Source: Tubiluchus corallicola (taxonomy: Eukaryota; Priapulida; Priapulimorpha; Priapulimorphida; Tubiluchidae). From it: 64,000 nt of DNA. Made by a program: the position numbers and the translations under genes. Location of the stretch: NCBI GenBank assembly GCA_030141605.1, contig JAQGDQ010000215.1:164001-228000 (forward strand), in the 5' to 3' direction. Positions 26,501 to 39,700 of the stretch are shown here, piece by piece; positions within the stretch are counted from its first letter, which is position 1, and each line of letters opens with the position of its first letter. A model generated the notes under the pieces. The model saw only the letters and a program-made list of their open reading frames with translations. It searched no databases and was not told the origin of the DNA.

Positions 26501-29500
26501 ATAGAACAGAGTTATTCAGATGCAGTACCGCAAACTAAACTCAGGGTGATTCTTAGAAAAGAATTTGTTTATCCATCATGTCGAAAAGGAAAGTGGGAAC
26601 TCGGGGATGGAAAAAGCGCGCACAATTTGTGGCTTCACCCACGAAACAAATGATGAAAACATTAAAAAGCTTTAGCGTCAGAAGTACTTGCTACACCACT
26701 GAGCGCATTTCTTTTCACTAGTTAGTTGGCTTAGTTGGATTCATGCAAAACAACAAGTTGTGCAGTCTTAGTTGCATTCATCTAAAGCAACAAGTTGTGC
26801 AGTCTTAGTTGCATTCATCTAAAGCAACAAGTTGTGCAATCTTAGTTACATTCATGCAAAACAACAAGTTGTGCAATGTTAGTTACATTCATGCAAAACA
26901 ACAAGTTGTGCAATGTTAGTTGCGTTCATGCAAAACAACAAGTTGTGCAATCTTAGTTACATTCATGCAAAACAACAAGTTGTGCAATGTTAGTTGCATT
27001 CATGCAAAACAACAAGTTGTGCAATGTTAGTTGCATTCATGCAAAACAACAAGTTGTGCAATCTTAGTTACATTCATGCAAAACAACAAGTTGGGCAATG
27101 TTAGTTGCATTCATGCAAAACAACAAGTTGTGCAATCTTAGTTGCATTCATGCAAAACAACAAGTTGTGCAATCTTAGTTACATTCATGCAAAACAACAA
27201 GTTGTGCAATCTTAGTTACATTCATGCAAAACAACAAGTTGTGCAATCTTAGTTACATTCATGCAAAACAACAAGTTGTGCAATCTTAGTTACATTCATG
27301 CAAAACAACAAGTTGGGCAACATTAGTTGCATCCATGCAAAACACCAAGTTGCTGTAAAAACTAAATTGTGCCAACAACATGCAAATGAGCAATAAATTT
27401 TGTTTATTTTCACATTTGCTGGTATGATGTGTGCATAATTGCAGGTAGGCCACATACCGGATACAAGCGACGTCGGGTGACAGAAAGAGCCATCAGAACT
27501 GAAGAAGGCCGTTGGAGTATTGATGATGATGACATTGTTGACGAGAAAGAACAAGTGCCAAGAGTGACATTGACATTAGACAAAAATGGAAAAACAACTC
27601 ATCCTAATTTACTGAAAACAAAGTCAGAAGAAAACGGTACAGAAAGCGCTCAGAGACCTACCACTAGCTATGGGCGGCGTGGGTTATCGGGAATTTCTAG
27701 AATTTCAATAGCTGTTAATCGCTTTAGGTATGTTGGACCATGTATGGACTATTTATTAGTTGGCAAAATTTAAGAATTTCCGAAAAGCGCCTTGCTTTTT
27801 CTGTTTTTTGTAAGAAAATAACTTGCAGTGCTTTGGTATTAACTACAGTTCTGTTTTTCCTCTTCGCTTCTTCTGTTCTTTTTTTCTCCTTTTCATTATT
27901 TATATATTCACAGTTTGTTAAATGTTTAGTAATTATTTATCTTACAATTTATGAGATACTCTGTGCACCTGCTAGATTTAGGTTTTAGTCCATCGTTCTG
28001 ATTATTTAAGAAATTTGCTCTGTTGTTATTGCGTTCTTTTGTAACGGTTCTCTTTCACGATTGTTTTGTAGTATTGTGGTCTGTTGTAGATGTTCTCTTC
28101 CACAGTTTGATAAGTGATATGAACTTTTCCAATTAGCCAAACTTTGGAGCAGTTTAAAGCCTACTTCACCAGAGACAGTGTGCATGAAAGACAGAGTGAC
28201 TGCCCGAAGTTTACTGCCTCTGCGTCAGATTTTCGTTACTTTTTTCAACACCAAAAACGTTTCACTGAATCAGGAAGCTTTTTTAACTAGGTGACATTCA
28301 TGAGGTACCTCTTGGCACAAGCAATCACTAAGTCCATGTCCTAGTGGCGACAGTTTGTACAAAATAAGAAGCAGGAAATGCTTCAGAAAAAAACAGGGAA
28401 ATCAATAACTCTATAACACTGTTTATAAAACATGTTTTCATAATATCGAACCAGTCTTATAAAATTGTCCTTTCGTGGTGAATCTTATTTGCCGAGTTTC
28501 ATCTGGACATTCCATTTTTTTCAGAAATGGATCAAAAAAGTCGAATATTATAAGACCTTCTACTGCCCGTCCTGCTACTTCTGCTGGACATGCATCTCGT
28601 GACAGTCAAGATAAAAATGCTGCAGTGAAAAAAGATCCAAATCTCGATGATAGTTGGGACTTTCAGAAAACAACAGCACCACCTACAGGAACTGACAACG
28701 ATATCACCCTAAGTGACAGTTGGGATGCTAGCAACTACAGGACGGGCTGTTCCAACGACTGGGATGCCAGTGATTATAAGACACAGTGTGTGGAGTCATG
28801 GGAGGAGTTGAATTTCAATGCACGGCCGGAAAGTGCCCACCCCCGGAGACGTGACATGGACCGTGAAATGCCACTAGTGAGGAAAGATAGTTGGGATGAA
28901 AGTGACGATGAAATTGAGATGGCCGTCCGACCACAGAGCGCACATCCAAAGAGGTAGGTGATCCATAATTTTATGCGACGACTGATTTTTCTCTTTCAAG
29001 AGAAGTTATTGCATCATATGTCATGGCACTAGCAACATTGAAAATTTTAGTTATTTAAATGTGTGCTTATAAACCAAAACTGTCCACAAGTCGGTCCAGT
29101 TAAAACTACGTTATGATGCTACAATAATATCAATTTGGTCAAATGTAAATTTTTTGTTTTTTATAAAAAAAATGCTAAATATATTGAACTTTTATATTCT
29201 AGCATCAAATTATCTAGAAAATGTTCAGAAAATACTAAAAATCTAATTTTTTAACCCCGAACCCACATTTCTGGCTACAAGCTGGTACTACAATTGAGAA
29301 ACATTCATCCTCATGGAAACAGTCATTTTGCTTTGGGTTTTTTCTGTTGTCAAGCCCAGTTCTTTGTCAAGAAGAGCCATCTACTGGATTTAAACATAAC
29401 TTCAATGTGCTCTTGCAAAGTCCATAGCAACCAACATTTGTGCAGTTGCTAAATGTTTTGTAGCAATGCGACAAAAAACAAGGGCGAACTTTAACAGCGA

Positions 29501-32500
29501 TTTTCTCAAGATTATGTTTTTCACTGCATAGTCTGCACCTCGACTTCAACGTGGATTATCTCAGCTTAGAAATAACATAGAGCGATGAACTTGGCATCAA
29601 AATGATCCTCATGAAATGGAGATTCAGGATATGTGAATAACTAGAAAAGCTTAATTCTCAACTTGTGGATGACTTAGCTATACAAGCACACAAATGTTGT
29701 CACAGCTTGTTTGCCTAGTTTGCTTTTGCAGTATCCTTGTACCCTATAATTGTACCATAAAATGCTGCTGCTTACATTATAAAGAAAACGTTTCCACCGT
29801 TACATGCTTTCCTTTACACTTTAGTTAAGAAATGAGACAACCTTCCCTGATTTTGCCTTGTCATTTTATCGTAGGCGTGGAAAAAGTGCCACGGAGAGAG
29901 AAAGTCTAGACAGCTGGAGCGACATTGAGGCATCATGCAATGAACCCGAAGTGGATGTTCATCTTACATCAGCTCCATCTCCCGACCTGGAAGAGAAACT
30001 TTGGCAAGAATGGCAGAAGTTACCTAGGGAACCAGCCAAGCTCAGAGATTGGTAATAACAATTAAATGTTATTGTTTATTTTTTATTGTTCTTTATTTTT
30101 TATGTTCTACATTCTTCTTATTTATCATTATTATTATTTAGTTTTCACATTCAGGTTGGACCTGGTTGGTCTGTGAAGCAATACTTTTGATCAGCCTTTA
30201 TGTACTCTATAGTAACACTAGAACACTAGACGTTTGATATACAGTCAACATGAAAGAAATAAAAAAATATTATTTAAAGAGAAAAAAGAGACTGCTGTTT
30301 TGACAGCACTGTTGCTTTATTTTTAATTTATTTAATGTTATTTATCTTCACATGATAAATTATAGAGTTATTACTTGTATTTAACATCATTGTTATTATT
30401 TGTTTTTATACTGATCAGGAATTTGGATGATGATCTTGGCATTATAGACACTGACCCGGGCTTAAACGAGAGTCAAGATTACATTATTTCCACGACCACA
30501 CGACCCAAATTTCAGTTCAGGACCGGTTTGGATGAAACAATGACTAGTGCGGATTTTGACTGGTCCGAATCAGGTATGTCTAGCTGGTATAGTACTTTGC
30601 ATGGAGAACTGCGTTATATTTGAAGGTGTTTTGAAAAATTGGTTTTACATATTGTCTGAAACGCAGGGCCGTCTTGACGCTTTGGTAGCACTGGGCAGTT
30701 GCCCGAGTCATGCAGGGCCGTCCTGACGCTTGGGTAGCACTGGGCAGTTGCCTGGGTCACGCAGGGCCGTCTTGATGCTTGGGTAGCACTGGGCAGTTAC
30801 CTGGGTCCCCACGAGCATCAGGGTCCCATGCTAATCTAATGCATGTTGTGACGTGCTGTTAATAAACAAATACTATACTATACTAAACTAGAAATATTTG
30901 TTATTGTGTTACAAGAGGGCATTGGCATTTACCTCTGATTTAGTTCACTGTCACCTCTGTAATCTCACACGCATGTGATACGTAACATATAAAGCAATTC
31001 TCTGCAAAGATGTTTTGCAAATGTTTGTGCTGGACATTCGATCAATAATAAATAATTCATAGTAATTTCATACTGTACCATTTCCTTCTGTATGGTTTAC
31101 CAATTGACTATCATTTTATATGTTGATTTTTCGTATTTTTCAATGCTCATGTTATATTTTTCAAACATTTGTCTTGATTAATCTTTGCATTACAGAATGT
31201 TTTTTAATCCTTAAACACTGATTTTGCTGGACGCATCAATATAATCAATATATATTCAATGTTATCAACCATCTACATTTTTATTCCTGTGAATGGTTGT
31301 GTAGGCAGGGGCCCAGTGCACTACTTTGCCCGGGATCATATAATACCATTGAAACGGCCTTGCAGAACTTTTTACTTTTATAAACTGACAAACTTTGCTT
31401 TGTATAAGTTAAATATTGCTGTTGATTAAAAATAAACAGAGAAAATAATGACTAATTTGATGCAGGTGATGATGAAATATGTGCAAAGGAAGAGAAGGTG
31501 TTTAGCAACCACCGCGATGAAGAGGTGATGAGTCGAGATTCAGAGTCGGTTATTTATCACGAACCTCCAGAATCTGTGTGCAAGATCCAGAACTGTAACG
31601 GTAAGATCCTTGTAACAGATACATGTTTTAGCATTGATATGTAGGAAGCCACCCACCACCCTCCCAATGACTGTAACGGTAAGATCATTGTAACAGATAC
31701 ATGTTTTAGCATTGATATGTAGGAAGCCACCCACCACCCTCCCAATGACTGTAACGGTAAGATCATTGTAACAGATACACGTTTTAGCATGGATGTGTAG
31801 GAAGCCACCCACCACCCGTTACAAGTTTAAATCAGCACATATCCGCATACATGCAGAGTTTTTCTTATTTTTGTTAAAGTTAGATCTGTGTGTGATAGTT
31901 TGTCACTGGTACACTTGTATTAGTCATTGTTTGCCTTTCAGATACAGTCAGTAAAGTCAACCATCGTTTTAATTGTTCTTCCAAGTATCCACTTCCGCAC
32001 TGGTGCATCTACGTTGCCTACTTTCTGTGTCTCGTTGTTTGCGGTTTTAGCGCCATCTTCATTCTGCTCTACGGACAGAGCTTTGGTCGAGACGGTGCAA
32101 TAAAATGGCTGATTGCTGTTCTTGTTTCGTTTGCGGAATCGCTGTTCATCGTCGAGCCGATGAAGGTAAGATGAACGTTCATTTACACTTTTTTTTCATT
32201 AACAACGTCAGGTAAAAAATTCCAGGTGAGTAAATACTTACCTCACCCACGTGTTCCAGTTAAACCATTTTTGAAGGTTAACAAAAGAATCAGTGCAGGT
32301 TTGATTTCTTATACATGTACATGCACCTGCATAATATTTAATTTATATTTTTGTGGAGACTTTTCAGGTGTTGTAAATAGCATAGCTTATTCAGATTTAT
32401 AAATCATTTTGAATTGGATGTTTTATAGTTAACTGTTTTAGCCTGCAATCAAGTTGCAAGTTTTGTAAGAAGTCATGTTTATCATGACTACAGTGACATT

Positions 32501-35500
32501 TCAATTTTCTTAAGTCTTAATTTTCTTTTCCTACAGTTCAGCATAAAACTTCTAACAAGCACCTTATTGTGGAATTTAGGAACACTTTTTGCAATTCACA
32601 CAATTTTTTGTATTTTTTTTTCACGTTTTAGGTTATTGCATTGGCACTGTACATATCACTGATAGCTAAACCTACAAAAGATGAGGATGAAGCAGCGCCG
32701 TTTTCATCTCTTTATCAAACAAATCAGATCATAAATACTGGAAATGTGGTATAAACTGTTATCCTTTTACTCTGCTTTTAGTTTATTCTTTAACTTCTTC
32801 AGGATCTTAAGCATTTGATGCACTTTGCATGGGTTCTAGAAAAACTGCTCTCACTAAGCAGTGATTACATTATAATTGATAATTTTTGTAGTTTCTACTC
32901 CTCACATAATGGATTTTCATGCATAATTATATATGAAATGCATTTTCTTAACTCAGACAAATTCAAAATCAATTTTTAAACCAAAAAATTGAAAAAAGCT
33001 TTCCGTAACTTCAGTGTTTGCACTGTAACAATGTGCAGTATCACTTGTGTGAAATTGGTAATGCAGAATATGTCAACTATCCAGACACAAAACTCTGATA
33101 CTCTTTGGCCTCAAGTCTACTCTATTTTTAAGGAGAAATTCCTGTTAAAAGATGAAATGACCTTAATTTCTCCTAACCTGATCAGTTGGTTTTTCCTGGA
33201 ATAGCAGCAGAACATTGCACAGCTTGGGCTGTAGTAAGCAGGCGATCAATAAATTAGTGTGTACAATCACGCAAGTGTACACCAGATTAAGCTACTCAAT
33301 AGGCTAACTTTGAATGCCTGAAAAGGGCATGTTATTTTAAATTTTGTCCAACTAAATCACTTATAAATGTACTTGCAAAAAACAAAATCTAGTTAAATGT
33401 AATTACTACTTAAAACTGTAAATGCAATTACAACCTTTTGTATTTCAGTGTGAATGTATATTGAGATGTGTAGATAAGCTTGATTTCTATAATATTTACG
33501 TAAATTTCACTACTGTGCCCTGCAAATGGAGGGCTTGTTTGGATTTGTACAGTAGGAGTACATGTTTTTTGAATAAATTAGAGTTACAATAATAATAATG
33601 ATAATAATAATGACAATGACAATGACAATGACAATGACAATGACAATGACAATGACAATGACAATGACAATGACAATGACAATGACAATGACAATGGTAA
33701 TGGTAATGATAATGGTAATGGTAATGGTAATGATAATGATAATTCTGATTATAAGCCTTAGAGAAATCAAAGTATGAGTTTCTTTGGCTCTGATGCCTTA
33801 ATTTAGAATATAATACAGCTAAACGACTATACAATTAAATATTATTTAGCTTTTGGTTTGTTTTTGCTTAGCAACAATCCAGATTAAAACCTGTGAGTGG
33901 ATTTGCTTTGGAAAAGGCCAAGCGTGAGAGTCGACGATTGCGCCATTTGCACGATCTCGTACGCGGATTCCTGCTGTATTCCACGTTTGTGTGGATAGTT
34001 GTGGTCATCAACTTTGCCGACACTAGTCGCTACAGTCACTTGCTAAAAACCGGGTTGGACTCTGAGCTTGTTGAAACGAATTTTACGACTCTTGATGGTG
34101 GTTATCCGAGAAATTTCAGGACAATAAAAAGGTATTTCTAAAAAACATCTTTGAGCTCTGTATATTAAGCATCTCACTAAGTCCTTGCTTAACGACTCAA
34201 CGTTTAGCGATGTTTCGTTTTAATGACGCTCATCATTTGACACCTTTTTTTCACTTCTCGACGCTCGTTTCTATTTAACGACAAATTTTTTACTTCGCTC
34301 AAGGCAAATTTTTATTTTATCAACAACATTTTTACTTATTTTGATGAATTAAAACAGAACATATTGCATTATTCTGTTTTAAAAATGTACTAATAATGTA
34401 AACAGTCTTATATAAGTATAAACAGTATTTTATAAGTTCTTGCTTCCCGACTGCTGACTATATCCTAGCCGTTTACATCAAGTGAGACATGCCGGCAAAC
34501 CTTATGCATGCAACCTGTTGCTACAGCAACCAGACCAAGTATCTTGACAAAATTCCCAAAGTCGTCCCATAGCTTGGCTTTGACTCTGCAGTGTTTATTG
34601 TTTAATGATTTAAACATTAATGCAATAGCAGGTGCTATAGTTAGGTAAATAAGGTAAGATATACAGGTGGTTTCAAGCAAGTAGGAAGAAATTAATAAGT
34701 AGAAATATGAGTAAAGCTCTTAAGTATTTTAGTTATATGATTTAACCAGCATTGATTCTTGCCTCTGGAACGCATCTCAATTCTTTTACATTACTTTCTA
34801 TGGAAGTCTTGGCTTCGTTTAACGTTGCGTTTTGCTGGAACGCATTAGCGTCGTTAAGCGAGGACATAATGTAAAATTGTCAATATCCTGCCAATGCCTA
34901 TTTTATTACTGAACATATTTTACGTATAAATAATTTCTCTTCTTTACGTTTGCTGGTAAATAGGGCAGAGGGTTTCTGGGAGTGGAGTGAATTGGTGCTG
35001 ATACCGTGGCTGTCGGAAACCAGTATGAATAATTCGTACAAGATGGTACTGGGCTCCATTAGAGTAAAAGTAAACAGAGTTATACGAGGTATGCGAATTC
35101 ATTCTTTATATGTATTATCTCATCAGCTTTGATGTCTTAATTAAGCAGTAATTAGCGAATAAATGCCAAATTGCAGATTACTTTAGTTTATTATTTTTAA
35201 TTCGCATAATATACAGGTTATTTTCGTTTCACCTATGCGACTTATGACTGTTCAACTTTACAATCCGACCACAACTTGTTTATTTAATTATACAAAACCA
35301 ACTCTAACTCAAATGAAATTTAAATGGCTTCAATAAATTCATCGCAATCGCCACTATATTAAGTGCACATAAACATATGTCTTGCGTGCACCGCTTGAAT
35401 ATACGTAGAACATGCGAGTCTGATTTGCGTCCAGTTTGTCTTATGACCAATCCGCCGGAACTGATTGTGGTCATAAGTCAATGACTACCTGTTTTCCGTT

Positions 35501-36295
35501 ATGAGTTTTGTTTTTATTTCAATATCATTTTGTTGATAATTTTATGAGAAATAAAAAGAAAGCAAATATATACACATTGCAGACACGTGGTTGAAACATG
35601 AATATAACTTGTTATTAAAAAATTGTATACTAGCTGGATATTAGTTATTGTTTTGTGATAACTCTACATATGTTATATTTTATATCTTGTATTGAAACGT
35701 GTCACATGTTTGCTTATTATTTCAGACTGTGATTTTGTAAATGATAACTTGCACTTGGGAACATGTCGCAGGGAGTTAGAGGACACAAATGATTACCATC
35801 TAGACTGGATAATGGCAACGGAAAACGAACATTCTGCATGGTTATATACGGCAACTACAGCTGGGAGGTACTTTTCCGTTCATAGTGGAAAATTCATAAG
35901 TTCCATTCTTTGCTAACCTGTAATATCTATTCTATATAACATGTTTATTTGCTAACCTTTTGGACTGGGTTCATGTTCTAGTGGTGAGTACAGAGGTGAA
36001 ACAGGATTGTTTAGCGGTGGAGGATACGTGGAAGAATTTTCCACCTCTGTTAATCGCTCTGGATGGTTGGATCAGTTAAATACATTAAAACAGAATAACT
36101 GGATCGACAACAAGTGAGTCATTTTGTTGTAGCACATAAATAAATTTTTGTTTTACTGTGATTAAATTAAACGATTAGGTAGCTATTTTAAACAATCTGT
36201 ATTAATTCTATTGATATTAGCATAATAACACAAAAAACTGTGGTAATTTGGTTGCACTGCTTTGTGTGTGTGCATGTGTGTGTGCATGTGTGTAT

Positions 36296-36356
<61 letters not shown>

Positions 36357-36675
36357 TGCGTGTGTGCATGCAGGGCTGGTGCTCGTTCTATAATTCCTAG
36401 GTTATGTCCTATACTTCCTATAAAATCATGAATTCTCAATTAAATGAGAATGTTATTGGTATTTTTTACGCATAACCACAATCAGATATTATAAGTACAT
36501 ATCTTCATGACTATAATACCAATTTGCAAAGAAATTGTGAAAATCGCTCTAGTGTAAGGTTAGAAACTTTCGTTTTTAAAGAAAAATGTCCTATAATTCC
36601 TATATTTTTTCAAGAAATGTCCTATATTTCTTTAGAATAATGTCCTATATTTTTGGAAAGTAGAGTACGAGCCCT

Positions 36676-36706
<31 letters not shown>

Positions 36707-39700
36707 CATGCGTGCGTGCATGTATGCGTGTGTGCATATGTGTGTGTGAAGGTGATTTCATGTGCTAGTGTTATCATAAGTTAGCATGTGTGTGATGAAC
36801 TGCATTTGCTAAGAGTTGAATATTCCTTAAATAACAGCAAATCTTGTATACGATATACGATACGCATATCACTACATGTAGCCTAACGTACAATTACATA
36901 CCTACTACATAATTACACATAAAGCATTAAGATTTGTGTCTTCAAGGAAATGTTAGTTTTAATCATATTACTGTGTTACAGAACGCGGGCTGTGTTTGTG
37001 GAATTTACTCTTTATTCGGCAAATGTGGATTTGTTTGGAGTCGTTACTCTGATTATGGAGTTTACAGTTAGCGGAGGCGTGACGACGACATCCGACATTT
37101 GGGTAGGAAAATTTCATCGGTGGAGGGAACGGATTGACATCCTGCTTATTTGCGAGGTTTGCAATTATTCTTTTGCTTGAATGTCGACGTTTATTTGAAT
37201 TTTTTCGACACATTAGTTCACTTTAAATCAGTTGCATTTCTTAAAAAGTGTTTACTAAATTTTTCGTGACATGTTTCAGTGTAATGGCTGTTCTACATGC
37301 ACTGATTTTACTTTTTGTTTATACAGTGTGTACTTCTCAAATCGCAGTGCTACCTTTGCATAGTAAAATATCAGTATAAAAATTTTGCAGGATTTATCCG
37401 TGCACATTAGCCGGTTTGGATAATGGAAACTCAACTACTAACTGAAAAAACTTTTCTTGAAAATGGTCCGATTCCCAAAGTGCAAAATGGGCTGATAACA
37501 GTTTTACAATGTCAATTTGTAAATTAATTACAAGCTTATTTAGCATTACTTGAAGATTTAAACAGAGTTTTTAATCCTCACAAGTGTTTATTGTATTTTA
37601 GGTTGTTGTCTTTTTATTTTGGGTGTATCTTGCAACTAAATGGATTCGATCATTGAAGACCTCCAAGCTCAAATATCTCAGAAGTTTCTGGAATATCGTT
37701 GACACTGCAGTTGTCCTGCTGTCTGCTCTTAATCTTGGTTTTTATGTGTACAAAATCATACACATTACTCAGGTATATTAGTTAGTTAAAATCAGTTTCA
37801 TATTTATCTAGTCAGCTCTTGTTACAGTCAGCTAGTTGTGACTAGTGGTAAGCTGCTGGCTTATCTCGCTAATGATTGGGTGTTAGTTGGAAACTGGCTT
37901 GGGACTGTTTCATCTGGCATACCGCCCTGATTGCTCACCTCATTGGCAGAAAATGCGATGATGATATCTCTGCCATTTCACGTTCTTTTCAGAACTTTAT
38001 CCTTTATAATAAGCGTTTTCACAGTTTCGCTGTACGCGTGTGGAGTTGCTTTAGGTCAAATGTTAAGTGTACCACAGCAATGCGTCTTAATTACAACCGT
38101 CCTGTTGATGTGTGGATAAAGCAAAGTTGTGTACCGCATCGGCTTAGTAACTTCAGTTGTTTTACATGGACTTTACTTAATTATGCATTAATCTGTGTGT
38201 AGAGTGATTATAGACTCCTACTAGCTGGTTATTTCTTGGGAACGTAAAAAAATGAACTAGGTAAGGTTCCAGCTAATTCTTAAAACTGTTACTTATTGGA
38301 GTAGCTTGGGCTGCGAGGCGTTGTTAAGTGTACACAAATGCGTTGCCTGCTACACTTAACCTTTGACCTTTTCACGATCATCATCAATCACTGGAATTGT
38401 GAAAAGGCTTATTGACTACCTTCTCATCCTGCAGTAACCATCTACTACAGTAGGAGACTTGGTTAACGTTCAGTTGCATAAAAAATTTATTTTGCGCTGC
38501 TTAGTACCGACTGACCCACTGTAAATCAGCATACTAACTTTGCACAGTCACATAAAATAAAGCTTTTATCACAGTGTTATTGTGCTTATTTATATTACAA
38601 GATACTGGCAATAGTTTGAGGAGGAAGAGTTTCTGTTTGTAAGATGTACAGCGATGGACCAAGTTTTTAATTTGCATTATAAACTTTACAGACTTGGAAT
38701 TTCATGATCGCAAACCGATCTCAGTTTACCAGTTTTCGTAAGACTGCAGCATTGTGTTCCACCTGTACCAGCGTGAATGCTCTTTTACTGTTTTTCCTTA
38801 TTATAAAAGTAAGTTTCATTTGTACCTAATAGCTTATTCTCAGTTGCATAGTGTCTCTACGAAAGCATAATGTTAAAGGAAAACCGGAACCAATCTTAAA
38901 CTGTAGGTCAAGACATTCTACTCTTTAAAATATTGAAAGGAAACACACTATTTTTTTCAAAAATTACTTACATGAGAGAGTTATTACCTCACAAACACAA
39001 TTTCACGTTCATGCCACAAGTTCTTTGCTGTTACTTGCATTTCACCGTTCGCTAGTTAGATGGGCACTATTGCCTGCATTTTGGAAATGGATTGCACAAA
39101 AAACGGGTGCTGTACCTTTCAATTCGGATGTGTTCAGTTGTGATGCAGTACACACGTTCGACAGCTCATGTGTGAGCACAGCAGTAAACTTTTAGAAATT
39201 TGAATTTTTATCTTAAAACTTGCCTAGTTTTAGTTCAACTCATATCTGCTGGGTATATTTCAGAATGCCTATCACAAATTATCATCAACTGCTGTTGGTA
39301 TAAAATATACTATTGTAAGTTGAAATTTTCATAGGTGTGCTATATACTCCTCAGAACTGAAAAAATAACCATTACACTAATCTCTCCATTTTTTACTAAC
39401 ATACTAACCATAATCTTTATATATTTACAAAATTTTGATCATAAACTGTCATAATTACCTTTTTAAACAGCCCCAAATTGCCCTCTGGTTGGCCCCTATA
39501 AGCTTCCTTAGTCTCCCTTAAACATACATAATCTAATGTTGTTGTTTATGTTAATAAGTTGACATTATTGGTAATATCTATTTTACGTACTATCATTTGA
39601 AATCTGTTGTAAAAATTGCAGTTATGTTAATTCAAATAAATTGAAATTGAAATTGAAATATCCCATACAGGTGTTAGCTGTCCGTTAACTGAGTTCTTTC

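Noticed and set aside
31540-31815. 91-residue minus-strand open frame with three internal repeats
   Set aside because: It reads the 78-bp triplicated donor repeat antisense; no homology to a protein family and it overlaps exon 26.
33496-33834. His-Tyr-His and Ile-Val rich open frames
   Set aside because: They are translations of the (TGACAA)n simple repeat inside PKD1 intron 28.
37876-38202. 108-residue plus-strand open frame after the possible SINE head
   Set aside because: No domain, no splice context and no homologous pattern; lies in PKD1 intron 34.
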